From NCBI GenBank assembly GCA_029721435.1, contig CM056582.1, positions 38,212,611 to 38,276,610 on the forward strand: a stretch of DNA of 64,000 bases, read 5' to 3'. The translations under genes were made by a program, and so were the position numbers. This stretch comes from Gymnothorax reevesii. Its lineage: Eukaryota; Chordata; Actinopteri; Anguilliformes; Muraenidae. Numbering within the stretch: position 1 is the stretch's first letter; each line of letters starts with the position of its first letter. Shown here in pieces: positions 9,223 through 20,261 of this stretch. The notes under the pieces are model-generated. The model was not told where the DNA came from. It searched no databases and saw only the letters and a list, made by a program, of their open reading frames with translations.

Positions 9223-11534
9223 CAGGGCTCTCAAGTTTTGAATGCAGGCTAGAGTGAGATTTTCTTTGAAGGGGTGGGGTGGGGGGCGGTGCATGATACT
9301 CCCATTTTCAAAGGTGCATACTGTCGATGTACATTGTTACAGTATTTAAGTAGTATTGGGGAGACTGGGGTTACCTCGTCATGATTTTGTATTTGGCTTC
9401 ATAACTCGTTGTTGCTAAAACTTAGAGAAATACCTTTATGGTCTATGTGTAGTGCTGAATGTCGCCTACAAAAGTTGTATTGATACAATCTCAATATAAC
9501 GTATATTGTTGTCACAATATTCAATTTTCGATACATCACAAACATGCCGAAGTAACCCCATACCCGGGTTACTTCGTCAGATGGGTGGGGTAAAATTGAC
9601 ATAGTTGGCAATCGGCTGAAGCTGAAAAAGACCAATATTCTCATAACAGAAATGGTGAGATCTGTTTTATTTTTACAACGAACCAAAACAAGCTAAGATT
9701 TATGCATAATCACCATCAGAGTAGTATGACATTTGTAGGCGAGCCTTCTGACATTTGCACAGTCCTCATGTGCCCACCCTTTGCATGAGATGCAGTGGAC
9801 CCACTCCTCTCCACCTTTGGATGATGAGTAAGGACCAAGGCACCAAAGAGAAGCAGCAAACATTCCCACTGAAAAAGGAACGGAATGAAATGCAGAGGCC
9901 CCAAAGCTGGCACCTGCCAACCCCAAATACTCTGCCAACACCTCCACTTTAATGGGCCCCACCTGTGGCCCATTCAGGTGGAGGTGAAAGAGTGAGAAAG
10001 GGGAGGGGTTGCAAGGAGCAAACCCTTACAAACCCATACTTGTGTCCTCCAAACAAAGGCCCTAACAGGTTCTCTATCATAAACATAAAGTAAATGCAAA
10101 TATTTAAATTAACACACTATAGGTGTCTGAAAAACAATAAATCGGCTCTTACATTTGACTTTGAAATATTTCAATGCAGGCCAAACGCAGGACCTACAAG
10201 TGGTGGAACCTCAGCACCCTGACAAACTAACCCCATGTTGCTTAGCCAGTGTAGCCCCGTGCTCCCATTTTGGAAATCAGGCCGCATATCTCATCCAATG
10301 ATCGCAGCAGGCCTTTATCTTATGTGCTGTAAATAACTCTAGTTACATCCGTGTATGAAACAGTAAAAAGACTGTGGAAATCTTTGTCTTCAAAGAAGCT
10401 AGACGCATTTCTTTCAGACACTTAAAGTTTGGAATTTGGGCCAAAATTGAGCTATTTAGGCAGAAAACACTTACATGTCACATAATTTGTACATTTTCGT
10501 TTTCCCGTCAGTGCGTTTGCAATAAAAAAAAAAAAAAACGGGTGACAAACCTAACCCCATGACCGAAGTAACCCCTACTTTCACTTCGTTACTTTGACAC
10601 TGGCAACTTACTAACTCGTTTCAAATTAAAATGTCAATTTAATTCATTTACAGATTATCTGGATTCGGCGTGTTCAAGAAGAACAACGGCGTATCTTTGT
10701 GCAGGTGTGTCCACCAAGGACTGGTGTCCGCCAGTGGACATGGAGCTGCAAATTTATGCACGCAGCTACAAAATTCTATCACTAGATGGCACACCAGGAT
10801 CAGTTTTTGAATATCACCGCTACCCGTAAACTGAAATAAGAGGTGACTCTCATTCCCCCCAATATCTGTGCTTTTTTAATTTCATTGGGACTCCCCAGTA
10901 TAATAAAGGCTAAATTAAATAATTATTTTGTGTATTTGTATCGTTTTGTCAGTCCCAAACGAGATTTTGCAGTACCACCTCTGACACCAGATCGGAGCAG
11001 GGCTTGTTTTCAGCCAAAATACACGGAGGGCAGAGCGCCTCCACTCTCCCCATAACAAGTTAGAAGTCAATTCATCTAACCATAACCGCCCAAAGCTGTT
11101 AAATTGAGGTAAAAAATGATCCGTAAAGCAAATATATCCTACATAGTTCCTAGACTTTAATAGGCACTTTTTGAAAAAAAAAAAAAGTGATGAAGTGATT
11201 ACCTGATTTTGGGCTTCCACTTCCAGCTCTTCTTTGACGTGCGCTCACAATAGCATTCGCGCGTGTTTGGAAGACGTGATTACGGCGCTGCTATTTCACC
11301 TGGCAACAAGAAATCCTATTTTCTGGTTGGCTGATAGGTTGCGGATTCAAACAGAGGCTTTTGCCTTCGCCTCATCCATTCATAGATTACTAATCTCTTT
11401 TACACTTCGTGTTACTAATGTGCGGCGAGTTTTATCACTTCTCAGCGTGAGAAATGTCATGTGTGGCGGGAGAGCATGTGAACTTATTGAAATGCGTGAG
11501 TGTCACGGTCAATGCGTGAGACTTGAGAGCCCTG
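9223..11534. mobile_element. hAT-like non-autonomous element with nested insert
   Basis: The left end is CAGGGCTCTCAAGT at 9223 and the right end is its exact complement, finishing at 11534. The six bases CCTTCG directly flank both ends (9217-9222 and 11535-11540) and are the candidate target duplication. The inner right half, 10576-11534, is shared with the copy at 2066-4781. No hAT transposase was found. Most of the left half is occupied by a second element (about 9356-10575). Confidence 0.7.
9356..10575 (-). mobile_element. Nested deletion derivative of a pogo-like element
   Basis: Near the left edge the sequence reads GGGGTTACCTCGTCATG (9367-9383), and near the right edge the complement of GGGGTTACTTCGGTCATG (10558-10575), giving a diverged inverted repeat. 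An internal palindrome of CGAAGTAACCC lies at about 9550-9575. On the minus strand, 9693-9950 ends in a Cys/His module, EEWVHCISCKGWAHEDC, like the PHD-type tail of fish pogo/DDE_1 transposases. Only this C-terminal part of the transposase seems to remain. The exact left boundary is not resolved. Confidence 0.5.
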
Positions 11535-11542
11535 CCTTCGGG

Positions 11543-12480
11543 TGATTTAATGGTTTCTGGGTTTCAATCTTCCTTCCGCATCTCGTGTTCTTCCTTCCTC
11601 CTGCTTTTGCTGTTTTACTAACACATACTAATAGTTTGTTATTTTTGCTAATTACTAACCAACACTAACATTGTATATTTGACTAACTTACTAACGAGCA
11701 CTCGGGATTGTATAGCTGCACTTACTAATTGACAAACGATCTCTCAGCATTCGCTCTAGTCTAGTCTCTGCCTCTTGTCTCTTCTTAATTATCTCTGCTG
11801 CGTTTCTGTAGGTCTCCACAAACTGCTTTGTACTGTCTTTTCTCTCTCATTATCTATGCACTTTAGAACTCCTTGACTGGAGACGTTTATCTGTCTATAG
11901 GTTTGTCTTGTGATCCTTGACCGTGTTTTGGCTACGGCCAATTTCATGTGATTAGTTTCCTCCCAATGTGTTTTTCCCTTGTTATCATTCCCATTGATTG
12001 CACCTGTATTCCATTGTCATGTGACCTCCCGGATACGTATATTAGATGTCCGTTTGTAGCACTTCCTTGTCAGATCGTTCCTCCATTGCTTACCTGTGCC
12101 ACACTTCTCTCGCCTTGTATCATTGTGATTATCCTTCTGACTGGACCGTCCTAGACCTCGAGCTTTGCCTTCTCCCTGTACTTCGCCGCATTCTTGTTTA
12201 TTGACCCATTTTTGTCTGACTACGATTTTTGTTATTGGTGCCCTGTTTACGAACCTCGATTACGCCCTTCGGATTCTGACTTTGGATTGTGGATTTATAC
12301 TGTCGCCTGCTCTGTTGGGGGGTTTCCCCCTTCAGAAATAAAGCCTCCTTTTTGTATTTTACTGGTTGTCGCATTTGGTTCATTTCGTTAAACCTCAGTA
12401 TATTCAATATGGGCCCAACTCAACACATTTAATGCGTGGAGTTGGGGCCTTATTGAATTCACCGATTCAATTCCTATCAC
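11543..12480 (+). repeat. Possible retroelement 3' end or LTR-like sequence
   Basis: Pyrimidine-rich sequence with a TACGTATATTAG box near 12035 and an AATAAAGCC polyadenylation-type signal near 12338, in the order expected of an LTR or of the 3' end of a retroelement. No paired LTR, target duplication or coding region was found. Confidence 0.3.
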
Positions 12481-12539
12481 TTCAATTTCTACAAAAAAAT
12501 TAAGATCTAGACCATACATTCATGGAATGCTATGATATT

Positions 12540-12765
12540 TATCGATCCGAGAAGCACGCAGCTAAGATGTTCATTTTGGAGCCCTGTGGTCAGGTGTTCA
12601 AATCCCAGCCGTGCCATTACCAGCGATGGCTGGAGGTTTGCAAAGGCAAAGCAGCGACTGGCTGAGTCTCGCCGGGGGTAGAAGGAGACATGCAAGTTAA
12701 ATCTGTTCGCCTCGTTGCTCTCTAGCAGCCCCTCCTTATTGGCCACACGCTTGCAGATGTTTGAG
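12540..12765 (+). repeat. Possible tRNA-derived SINE
   Basis: GTTCAAATCC at 12596-12605 fits a polymerase III B box. It sits near the start of a GC-richer ~200-bp unit, the arrangement of a tRNA-derived SINE head and body. A convincing A box and a terminal tail repeat were not identified, so a chance B-box match is possible. Confidence 0.3.
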
Positions 12766-13431
12766 GAAAATATACACTGACTGTGGTATCCTTCAATTGC
12801 ATAAAAGATGTGCTAGCAACGTGTAAACAGGCAGCGGTCGGTCGTCACGAGAATTAGAGAAATGGTGTACTTCAAAAAAAACTACTCGTGATTCCGATTT
12901 GTATAACCAGTGGTATGCTCATTGGATTTACCGAGGTCGGTCGATGAACGGTGGCCTTCGGGTGATGTTCTATCCCGTCATCCTCCATTTGTGAACACGA
13001 AGCGTTTACCCCATCGGATGAAGAGGCTTTGTCACTGAAGGAAGCGCGACGAGGGATTTTACGTTTTCTACCTCTCCTCCAAAACCCTGAAATTTCAGGA
13101 CGGAAAATTTCACAAGTCATGATATTTGGGAAGCCTTTACAGATCAGCATCAACATGGAAACAAACATCACAATATAAACAAGGATCAAATAAACATAAA
13201 ATAATATACATTTAATTTAAAATATCCTTTCAAGAAATACAGTACAAAATGCTTCTCAAACAGGGAAAAACATAAATATATGTGAATAGCAATTGCACAA
13301 GAAGGGTAAAAGTTAGGGAACTAAACATCAATATAGGAACAATAAGGATTTTAAAAACAGACTTACTCAAAATAACTCCAGAAAAACAACTCGAACAAAA
13401 ATATAATTTAATCACAAAAAGCAAGCCTATT
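12766..13431. other. Unannotated sequence
   Basis: No gene, RNA or repeat boundary could be supported. The open frames present are short and AT-rich. Confidence 0.3.
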
Positions 13432-13968
13432 GAAGTGAGTCTTCAAGGCTCGACTGTGGGGGGGCAGTTGCCCCCCTCTGCCCCCCCGTAGATCCGCCCC
13501 TGCCGTCAACTCATTTCTACAAATCACGTTCGTTCTAAGAATTACGTTCGTACAAACTAGCATCCTTTTGTGGATTATCATACAGAGGCACGATGTAACT
13601 TTCTGACATAAAATTAGTGGGAATATCAAGCAAACTTTAGCGTGTTACCTTCGCTGTTTTGCATCCTAAAAGTGGATGCACTAGGATGTGTATGTTTTCA
13701 CCGATTTTAAAACACGACGATGGACATCACTTCACGGCTATCAGGGGTCATGATCGTTCCAAGTATTCTCATTTTAGCGTTCCTTCGGCCTGTGACAGGT
13801 TTATTGCGTGTTCTGTACTTTTTTTGGTGGTTGTATCGCTAACGCTATATCCTGGTTCAGGGTAGTTAGCATATTGCGCGATTCACTCAAATTTTCCACG
13901 CAGTGCACAACTGTGATTACGGACTTCTCATAATCATGTCATTGTTGCGTTTGTGACAAAAATAGTGT
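13432..13968. repeat. Duplicated block, copy 1
   Basis: This 537-bp block recurs at 14618-15155 in the same orientation with only a handful of differences. It opens at GAAGTGAGTCTTC, includes a GTAGATCCGCCCCTG segment (CAGGGGCGGATCTAC on the minus strand, a hAT-style terminus), and ends at AATAGTGT. Flanking bases differ on both sides. No terminal inverted repeat spans the whole block. Confidence 0.88.
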
Positions 13969-14617
13969 CTAAACGTCAGGCCTGAATACTATTGGTATTC
14001 AGGGTTGGTGACCCCTGCACTACAACCTCACATAACTGTTCTGTGCAATAGACACTTCATCAGAATCTTCCATGACAAAATTGCTGTATAGTCGATTATA
14101 CCTACCTCCTCTGCAGAAATATGGGTTGTTAATGCTCAATCCTTTTTGAAATGATGCAAGTCATGAACTAATGTATTGAAGCACAAAGAAAATTGTTGCA
14201 ACTAAGGTTGAGAATGATCAAAATTCCATGCCAGTTGTTTTGTTCTGTTGTTCCAATTTTACTTTTGTGGAGATGTTCTATTACATTCCAGAATATATTT
14301 TTAAAAAGAGAAGTACTTATACTTCTGACTTTTTTTTTCTGGCCACTTCCTCCACCTCACGTAGTTCGACCTACACCGTCTCACTCGGTACCGGGGTCTC
14401 TTCATCACCTCACTTACTGTAAGCTCACTGATGAGCCCATCATTGTCTGGTGCTATTGTAGTCCATTCATGAGTTCAACAAAATAATAACCCATTACAAA
14501 TGAAGGACAGCAGAACAACAACCATTTTATTGTTGCATGTATAGAAATAACTATTTATTTTTTGTCAACAATCCTTGCATATCATAACAAGAAGTACATA
14601 ATGCAATACAAATTAAA
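13969..14617. other. Spacer between the duplicated blocks
   Basis: Unique-looking AT-rich sequence. No exon or repeat end could be supported. Confidence 0.35.
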
Positions 14618-15155
14618 GAAGTGAGTCTTCAAGGCTCGACTGTGGGGGGGCAGTTGCCCCCCTCTGCCCCCCCCGTAGATCCGCCCCTGCCGTCAACTCA
14701 TTTCTACAAATCACGTTCGTTCTAAGAATTACGTTCGTACAAACTAGCATCCTTTTGTGGATTATCATACAGAGGCACGATGTAACCCTCTGACGTAAAA
14801 TTAGTGGGAATATCAAGCAAACTTTAGCGTGTTACATTCGTTGTTTTGCATCCTAAAAGTGGATGCACTAGGATGTGTATGTTTTCACCGATTTTAAAAC
14901 ACGACGATGGACATCACTTCACGGCTATCAGGGGTCATGATCGTTCCAAGTATTCTCATTTCAGCGTTCCTTCGGCCTGTGACAGGTTTATTGCGTGTTC
15001 TGTACTTTTTTTGGTGGTTGTATCGCTAACGCTATCTCCTGGTTCAGGGTAGTTAGCATATTGCGCGATTCACTCAAATTTTCCACGCAGTGCACAACTG
15101 TGATTACGGACTTCTCATAATCATGTCATTGTTGCGTTTGTGACAAAAATAGTGT
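14618..15155. repeat. Duplicated block, copy 2
   Basis: Direct copy of 13432-13968, differing by a few substitutions and one extra C in the C-rich segment. A 68-codon open frame is present in both copies with one residue change. It shows no family motif, and frame preservation is expected at this low divergence, so it is not called a gene. A short GTACATTA repeat follows at 15153-15190. Confidence 0.88.
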
Positions 15156-15329
15156 ACATTAGTACATTAGTACAATAGGTACATTAGGCCAACACTTGAC
15201 GTAAAATATTGCAAGTAATATTGTATGCGAGTTCTTTTTCACAAATTATTGGTACTAAAACACAGTCATCCATTCAATTTAATTCATGGTCACCCATTCC
15301 ATTGTTTTCATTCTCACACTGAAAAGTGC

Positions 15330-16695
15330 CTAATTTGATGGCCATTTCTTCAATAATTCCGCCATGGAATCTTTTCATTTTCAATGTGCTTGTACAAGAA
15401 TACATGAAGCATGTAAAGGAGGTGTTATATTTCACAAACTTCTTGACTTGCAGAAATTACAGGCCCTCAAAAATCACCCCCATTCAACTGTCTACATGCG
15501 TACATTGCAAGAGTAACGAAATTCAATGGCCATTTATTTAATAATCCCACAGTGGAATCTCTATATTCAGTTTTTTGTATAATAATAGAAAAGATGTAGT
15601 GCGGCAAGCAAGTGTTATTTTTCTAAAAGTTTTTGATTGGCAGGAATTGCAGACCCTGAAACGTGGCCCCACATTAAATCATCTCCTTTCGCACACTGCA
15701 ACAGTTCTGACATTGATGCCCATTTTTTTCATAATCCCACCACAGAATCTCTTCATACTGGGTGAGCTTATAGTAGGATCCCTGTACTATCAAAATCAAG
15801 TGTTATTTTTCTCTAACTATTTGATTTGCAGGAAATAGAGGTCCTCAAGTATGCCGCCCCCATCCAATTTTATGCATTCACACATTGCACAGTATCAAAT
15901 TTGATGGCTATTTATTACAAATTTCCACCACAGAATCTCTTCATATTTGGTGGGCTTATAGTAAAATCTCTCTACTATCATAATCAAGTGTTACTTTTCT
16001 CTAACTATTTGATTTGCAGGAAATAGAAGTCCTCAAGTATGATGCCTCCCATCCAATTTTCTGCATTTGCACATTGCACAGTATCAAATTTGAAGGCCAT
16101 TTATTAAAAATTTCCACCACAGAATCTCTTCATATTGGGTGGGCTTAAAGTAGGATCCCTGTACTATCATAATCAAGTGTTACTTTTCTCTAACTATTTG
16201 ATTTGCAGGAAATAGAGGTCCTCAAGTATGCCGCCTCCATCCAATTTTCTGCATTCACACATTGCTCAGTATCAACTTTGAAGGCCATTTATTAAAACTT
16301 TCCACCACAGAATCTTTGTATATTTGGTCAAGTGTTACTTTTCTCTAACTATCTGATTTGCGGGATATAGAGGTCTTCAAGTATGACGCCCCCATCCAAT
16401 TTTCTGCATTCACACATTGCACAGTATCAACTTTGATGGCCATTTATTAAAAATTTCCACCACAGAATCTCTTCATACTTGGTGTGCTTATAGTAGGATC
16501 CCTCTTCTATCATAATCAAGTGTGACTTTTCTCTAACTATTTGATTTGCAGGAAATAGAGGTCCTCAAGTATGATGCCCCCATCCAATTTTCTGCATTCA
16601 CACATTGCACAGTATCAACTTTGAAGGCCATTTATTAAAAATTTCCACAACAGAATCTCTTTATATTTGGTGAGCTCATAGTAGCATCCATGTAC
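15330..16695 (+). repeat. ~188-bp tandem repeat array, about 8 units
   Basis: The anchor CACAGAATCT or a variant of it recurs at about 15363, 15551, 15741, 15929, 16118, 16306, 16461 and 16649, giving a period of 188-190 bp. One unit, between 16306 and 16461, carries a deletion of about 33 bp. The left units are more diverged than the right ones. Each recent unit contains TTTGATTTGCAGGAAATAG, which looks like a splice acceptor. Open frames of 66-87 codons are periodic by-products of the repeat and are not called as genes. Confidence 0.88.
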
Positions 16696-16750
16696 AAGTG
16701 CTGGTCAACGAATTAGAATAATTTGAAATAGTGCAATCGTAAAATTTTTA
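16693..16750 (+). repeat. Tc1/mariner-like terminal repeat fragment
   Basis: ACAAGTGCTGGTCAACGAAT followed by TAGAATAATTTGAAA matches the outer end of a common fish Tc1-like family. It sits exactly where the tandem array stops. The opposite terminus was not found. Confidence 0.45.
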
Positions 16751-16986
16751 AATGCATTTTTTGTTCAGAAAGCAAATCAGGTGTTCACCGCGCCTGTCCT
16801 ACTTGTTAGAGTAATCACAGAACTCGCTACCTGTAAAAAATTTGCTCGAGGTTGCGCAGGTTTCCACAGACATGAATGCGCCGCTTTAACTAGTGTTTGT
16901 TCAGCAAGAAAAACACTATCCCATGCTTACTTTCGCTTATCCGTGGCTGTCCCGTTATATTAATAATTTTATATTATTGAGGTGAT

Positions 16987-17519
16987 CCAGAGATGCCAAG
17001 GCTTACGTCTTAGGCGTGAGTCTCTCGCCTCTTAGTGGAATTCACGTTTCTGTGCCGGTGTCAGCAATTATTCAGTCTAAGCGCATTGAAGAAATTCACT
17101 CGCGGAGTTTAAGTCATTGTGCATCAAGTTTACGTGCTCACGGTGGCTTTCCCCACTAATGACACGGAAATTTATGACTCCGGAATTCTCAAGCTTGTCT
17201 TTACGGAGGGATTAAAAGCAATGGAATTGCATAAAAACGTTTCAAATGGTCTCATTTCATTAAACAATTTAAACGATCATGAAACACATGCGTTTCCAAT
17301 CCATGAGTTAAGAGAAGCATGGGAGGTCCGGAGTTATAATTGCTTTCCATGTTATTTGTGATGAGGTGCACCTTTCCGCAAGTGAAACGGAAACGCACAA
17401 AGATTTTAATTCCGCATGAGAATCTCATTAAGCATTCAAAGAATAATTACGGACTACGGTGAATAAGCCGAAAAAATGCGCAAGACCTACGCCGAATGCG
17501 TGAGATTTGGCATCTCTGG
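16987..17519. mobile_element. Non-autonomous DNA transposon, ~530 bp
   Basis: CCAGAGATGCCAA at 16987-16999 is matched by its exact complement at 17507-17519, with weaker pairing inward. Just outside, GGTGATCC and GGTGGTCA agree at 6 of 8 positions and may be a decayed target duplication, if the true ends start two bases further in. The 80-codon frame inside (17119-17361) has no recognisable motif. Confidence 0.55.
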
Positions 17520-17930
17520 TGGTCAATCTCGAATCGCTCGCATTGTTTTTAATATGGTGGAGGTGAGCGAGGTTCCCGGAATTCACTTTTCCGACACGTG
17601 AACTACATCATAGGAAAGTCTCGAATGGAATGATGAATCGTCAGCCAGTCAGTACGATCGGAATAAACGTTTCAAGATAATTTATGACAGATGTATGATA
17701 ATTAGGTATGAACCAAATATGTTAGCGAGTGGGCGATTGGACTTGATGTAAGCATCGGGTAGCCGTAGCGCAAAACCTGAGATTATTACTTCGCCGCTCT
17801 CCCCATTAGGCTTTCGCCGACGAGGCGCTTTGTGGCCAATTTTCAGTCGCCACATGCCACACCACTTCGCCATGGGCGACGTGGCGAGCGGGTAGCGCGC
17901 ACCCTGAATGCGGTTTGACTGTTCCCAAAA

Positions 17931-18082
17931 ATGGATTTGGACCCTGAATTGGCGTCTGCAGTCGATGTGGCGAAAAAGTATTTGCTTACCAATCAGGTTC
18001 TGGTTGCCTCAAAGCATGACACTACCTGGGATAACCTACCCAACCAGGATGGGTTTATTATCACCAGTCAATGCCCCTTATG
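17931..18082 (+). CDS. Unassigned exon-like ORF with splice donor
   Basis: ATG at 17931 in good context (AAAAATGG) opens 50 codons, beginning MDLDPELASAVDVAKKYLL. The frame meets a strong donor, TATG|GTAAGT, at 18082/18083 in phase 2. The composition is that of real coding sequence: amphipathic and not repetitive. I do not recognise the protein. Joining it to the prkce acceptor at 18928 would not keep the prkce reading frame, so it is either an upstream ORF in a prkce leader exon, the first exon of another gene, or a fragment of a mobile element gene. Confidence 0.4.
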
Positions 18083-18199
18083 GTAAGTACCTTCACAACA
18101 GTTTCGCACTGTCACCTTCCACCCCCCGTCGAATCATTTGTGCTCCCCGCCTACATAGATTGGACCAGACATGTTTTGCGCATGTCCTGCAGTTACATT

Positions 18200-18455
18200 T
18201 ACAGACAGCGAGGGGCAAATAGAGAAACGTATACTGTTGACTTCAATTACATCTCGAGTAGGCTATCAGATTCTGATACACGGTTAATCAAGCGGGGAGA
18301 CATCAGCACAGGAGAACGGCAACACGGACCTGTTCCAGCGCACTTGAAGACCATCAGCAGTCAGGAGAGGCGTCCCGAGAGCACGGCACACGGGGCTGGA
18401 TTCCCTCTCCCGCCCACCGCCTTGGAGAAGACTCGGGCATCAGAGACTTGTGCTG
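18200..18455 (+). promoter_or_regulatory. prkce: Probable 5' UTR exon of prkce
   Basis: GC-richer sequence ending in a strong splice donor, GCTG|GTGAGT, at 18455/18456. It pairs naturally with the acceptor TTTGTTTACAG at 18928, implying a 473-bp 5' UTR intron. The 5' edge is not defined; no TATA box is obvious. An open frame covering 18071-18568 runs through the donor and is not treated as coding. Confidence 0.45.
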
Positions 18456-18970
18456 GTGAGTACACCCCGCTTTGGATTAATTCTATTAAAAGGACTTTCG
18501 GGAGGAAAGAACGCGGACTGTATCGTTATTTCTATCGGAATTGTTATCCTCCGCCCTGGCAACCTTGAATAATAATTAATTTTGACTTGCTGTCATTTTA
18601 CTGTTAAGATGAGAATTAGTTGCAGTAATCGCTTATATAATTATGGAACGTATCTCCGTTCAAATGGTTAGAACATAGAAACATGTGAATTCAATATGCT
18701 CTGTTTAACCCTGATCTGCATGCTGAGTGTGAGGGTCTTATTTGTCTTTTTCATGCTTGGAAGTTGTCGCATGTAAGCACGTAGTGTCGTTTGAGCTGGA
18801 AGCAGGGGAACCCTTACATTCTTGTTTGCTTTAAGACGAAGGGAAATATGCTGTCTTCGTTGCTGGGCTACCGTGTTAAATAGTTTATCATTTTAAGTGA
18901 TTGTGAGTAAGCTTTGTTTTGTTTACAGCTGTGCATCTACCCAAGCGAACAGCCTGTCTGCATCACGATC

Positions 18971-19318
18971 ATGGTGGTCTTTAATGGGTTGCTGAAAATA
19001 AAGATTTGCGAAGCTGCAGACCTGAAACCGACAGCATGGTCCCTGAGACACGCGGTTGCGCCGAAGACGCAGTCTTTCCTGCTGGACACCTACATTGCCC
19101 TCAATGTCGATGATTCTCGCGTGGGCCAGACCGCCACTAAGCAGAAAACTAACAACCCAGTTTGGAATGATGAGTTTGTGACGGAAGTGCAAGACGGGAA
19201 GAAAATTGAATTGTCGGTATTTCACGACGCGCCCATAGGTTACGACGATTTTGTGGCCAATTGCACGATACAGTTTGAAGAGCTCCTGCAGAACAACTGC
19301 AGGCACTTCCAGGACTGG
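18971..19318 (+). CDS. prkce: Protein kinase C epsilon, first coding exon (C2 domain)
   Basis: This encodes residues 1-116 of a novel-type protein kinase C. It opens [15 protein letters not shown] and continues with [30 protein letters not shown] and [20 protein letters not shown], the N-terminal C2 domain characteristic of PKC epsilon, used for Ca-independent membrane and anchor-protein binding. The ATG at 18971 is chosen because it matches the family start; the exon itself begins after the acceptor at 18928. The exon ends at TGG|GTACGT in phase 0. The C1, kinase and remaining C2 exons are not in the window. The frame is intact with no unusual residues, so the gene is expected to be functional. 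Fish have two epsilon paralogues and I cannot say which one this is. Confidence 0.93.
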
Positions 19319-19676
19319 GTACGTCTGCCTTCGCTTGCTGACTCAAGCTTGGCATGCGAGAGTGATGTATTTATCTGTGGAGACTCTTTAGTGTCCCGCA
19401 TAGTTTCTCTATACATGGCTACTTAAAGGAGCTGTAGAGTATGGGGGTGGTGGCATTCCCAACGAATCAGTATTTAAACTGGAAAAGCTCTTCTCAGTAA
19501 ATGACTGCCTACTGGCATTTAAACACCTGCTATTCAGACACCATTGTGGTAGTGCCTACCTGTGATGTACACCAACCTATTAGGACACAGACATAACAGT
19601 GGCGATGGGTATATTTTGGTAATAATTAGAGCCCAAGCTGTGAACATTGCGAGGACCCTATTGAAATTGAAGGAAA

Positions 19677-19701
19677 TATTATTATTATTATTATTATTAT
19701 T
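19677..19701. repeat. TTA trinucleotide microsatellite
   Basis: Eight uninterrupted TTA/ATT units. Confidence 0.9.
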
Positions 19702-19735
19702 TCACCAAAAGAATCACATTTTTGGGGGCTTAATC

Positions 19736-19895
19736 ATATCGTCACCCTATTAAAATGATGGCCCTTAGTCGTTTTCTTCAAGTTTTTGGGAAAACACAAA
19801 AACTTTGCCAAATGCAGAGCATATGATATTTATTAATCATTGAAAACTTTTGGTAAAAAACTACTTAGGCCATTATTTTAATAGGGTGACGATAT
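19736..19895. mobile_element. 160-bp MITE at TA
   Basis: The left arm TCGTCACCCTATTAAAAT and its complement on the right flank a short core, and the arms pair for about 30 bases. TA directly precedes and follows the TCGTCACCC ends, consistent with a Tc1/mariner-type target duplication. It has no coding capacity. Confidence 0.7.
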
Positions 19896-20261
19896 TCAAA
19901 ATCGCACCAATTTGATTTTAGTGGTCATTTTGGCCATTTATATGCTTTGTATTTTAACTAACTCCTCCTGCAGGATTTATCTGATCCCCTGCAAAATCAG
20001 TGTGAGACATCTAGACCAGTTGTGACCAACAGTTATTATATCCCAGAACTCCGAATGGCGCTCCGGGATATTATGTTTTTGGTCTGACCGCTGCCGCCGC
20101 ACTGTACTACGTGTTAACGCGATAACTGCTGTAATATTTCAATTAGAAATTTCATGTTTTGCATATAGGCAAGTAGCATAATGAGGAAGAACTGATTCAA
20201 TTTTGGACAATTTACAATTTCTAGATTGGCCACTAGGGGCCAGAAACTGAAAAATCACTGT

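Noticed and set aside
13659..15052. A 68-codon ORF preserved in both duplicated blocks with one residue change
   Set aside because: The blocks are so similar that frame preservation is expected without selection, and no family motif is present.
15330..16695. Regular repeats that might suggest a CRISPR array
   Set aside because: Units are about 188 bp head-to-tail with no spacers, in a vertebrate genome. It is a tandem satellite-type repeat.
18071..18568. 165-codon plus-strand ORF upstream of prkce
   Set aside because: It runs through a strong splice donor at 18455/18456, shows no domain, and fits better as 5' leader sequence.
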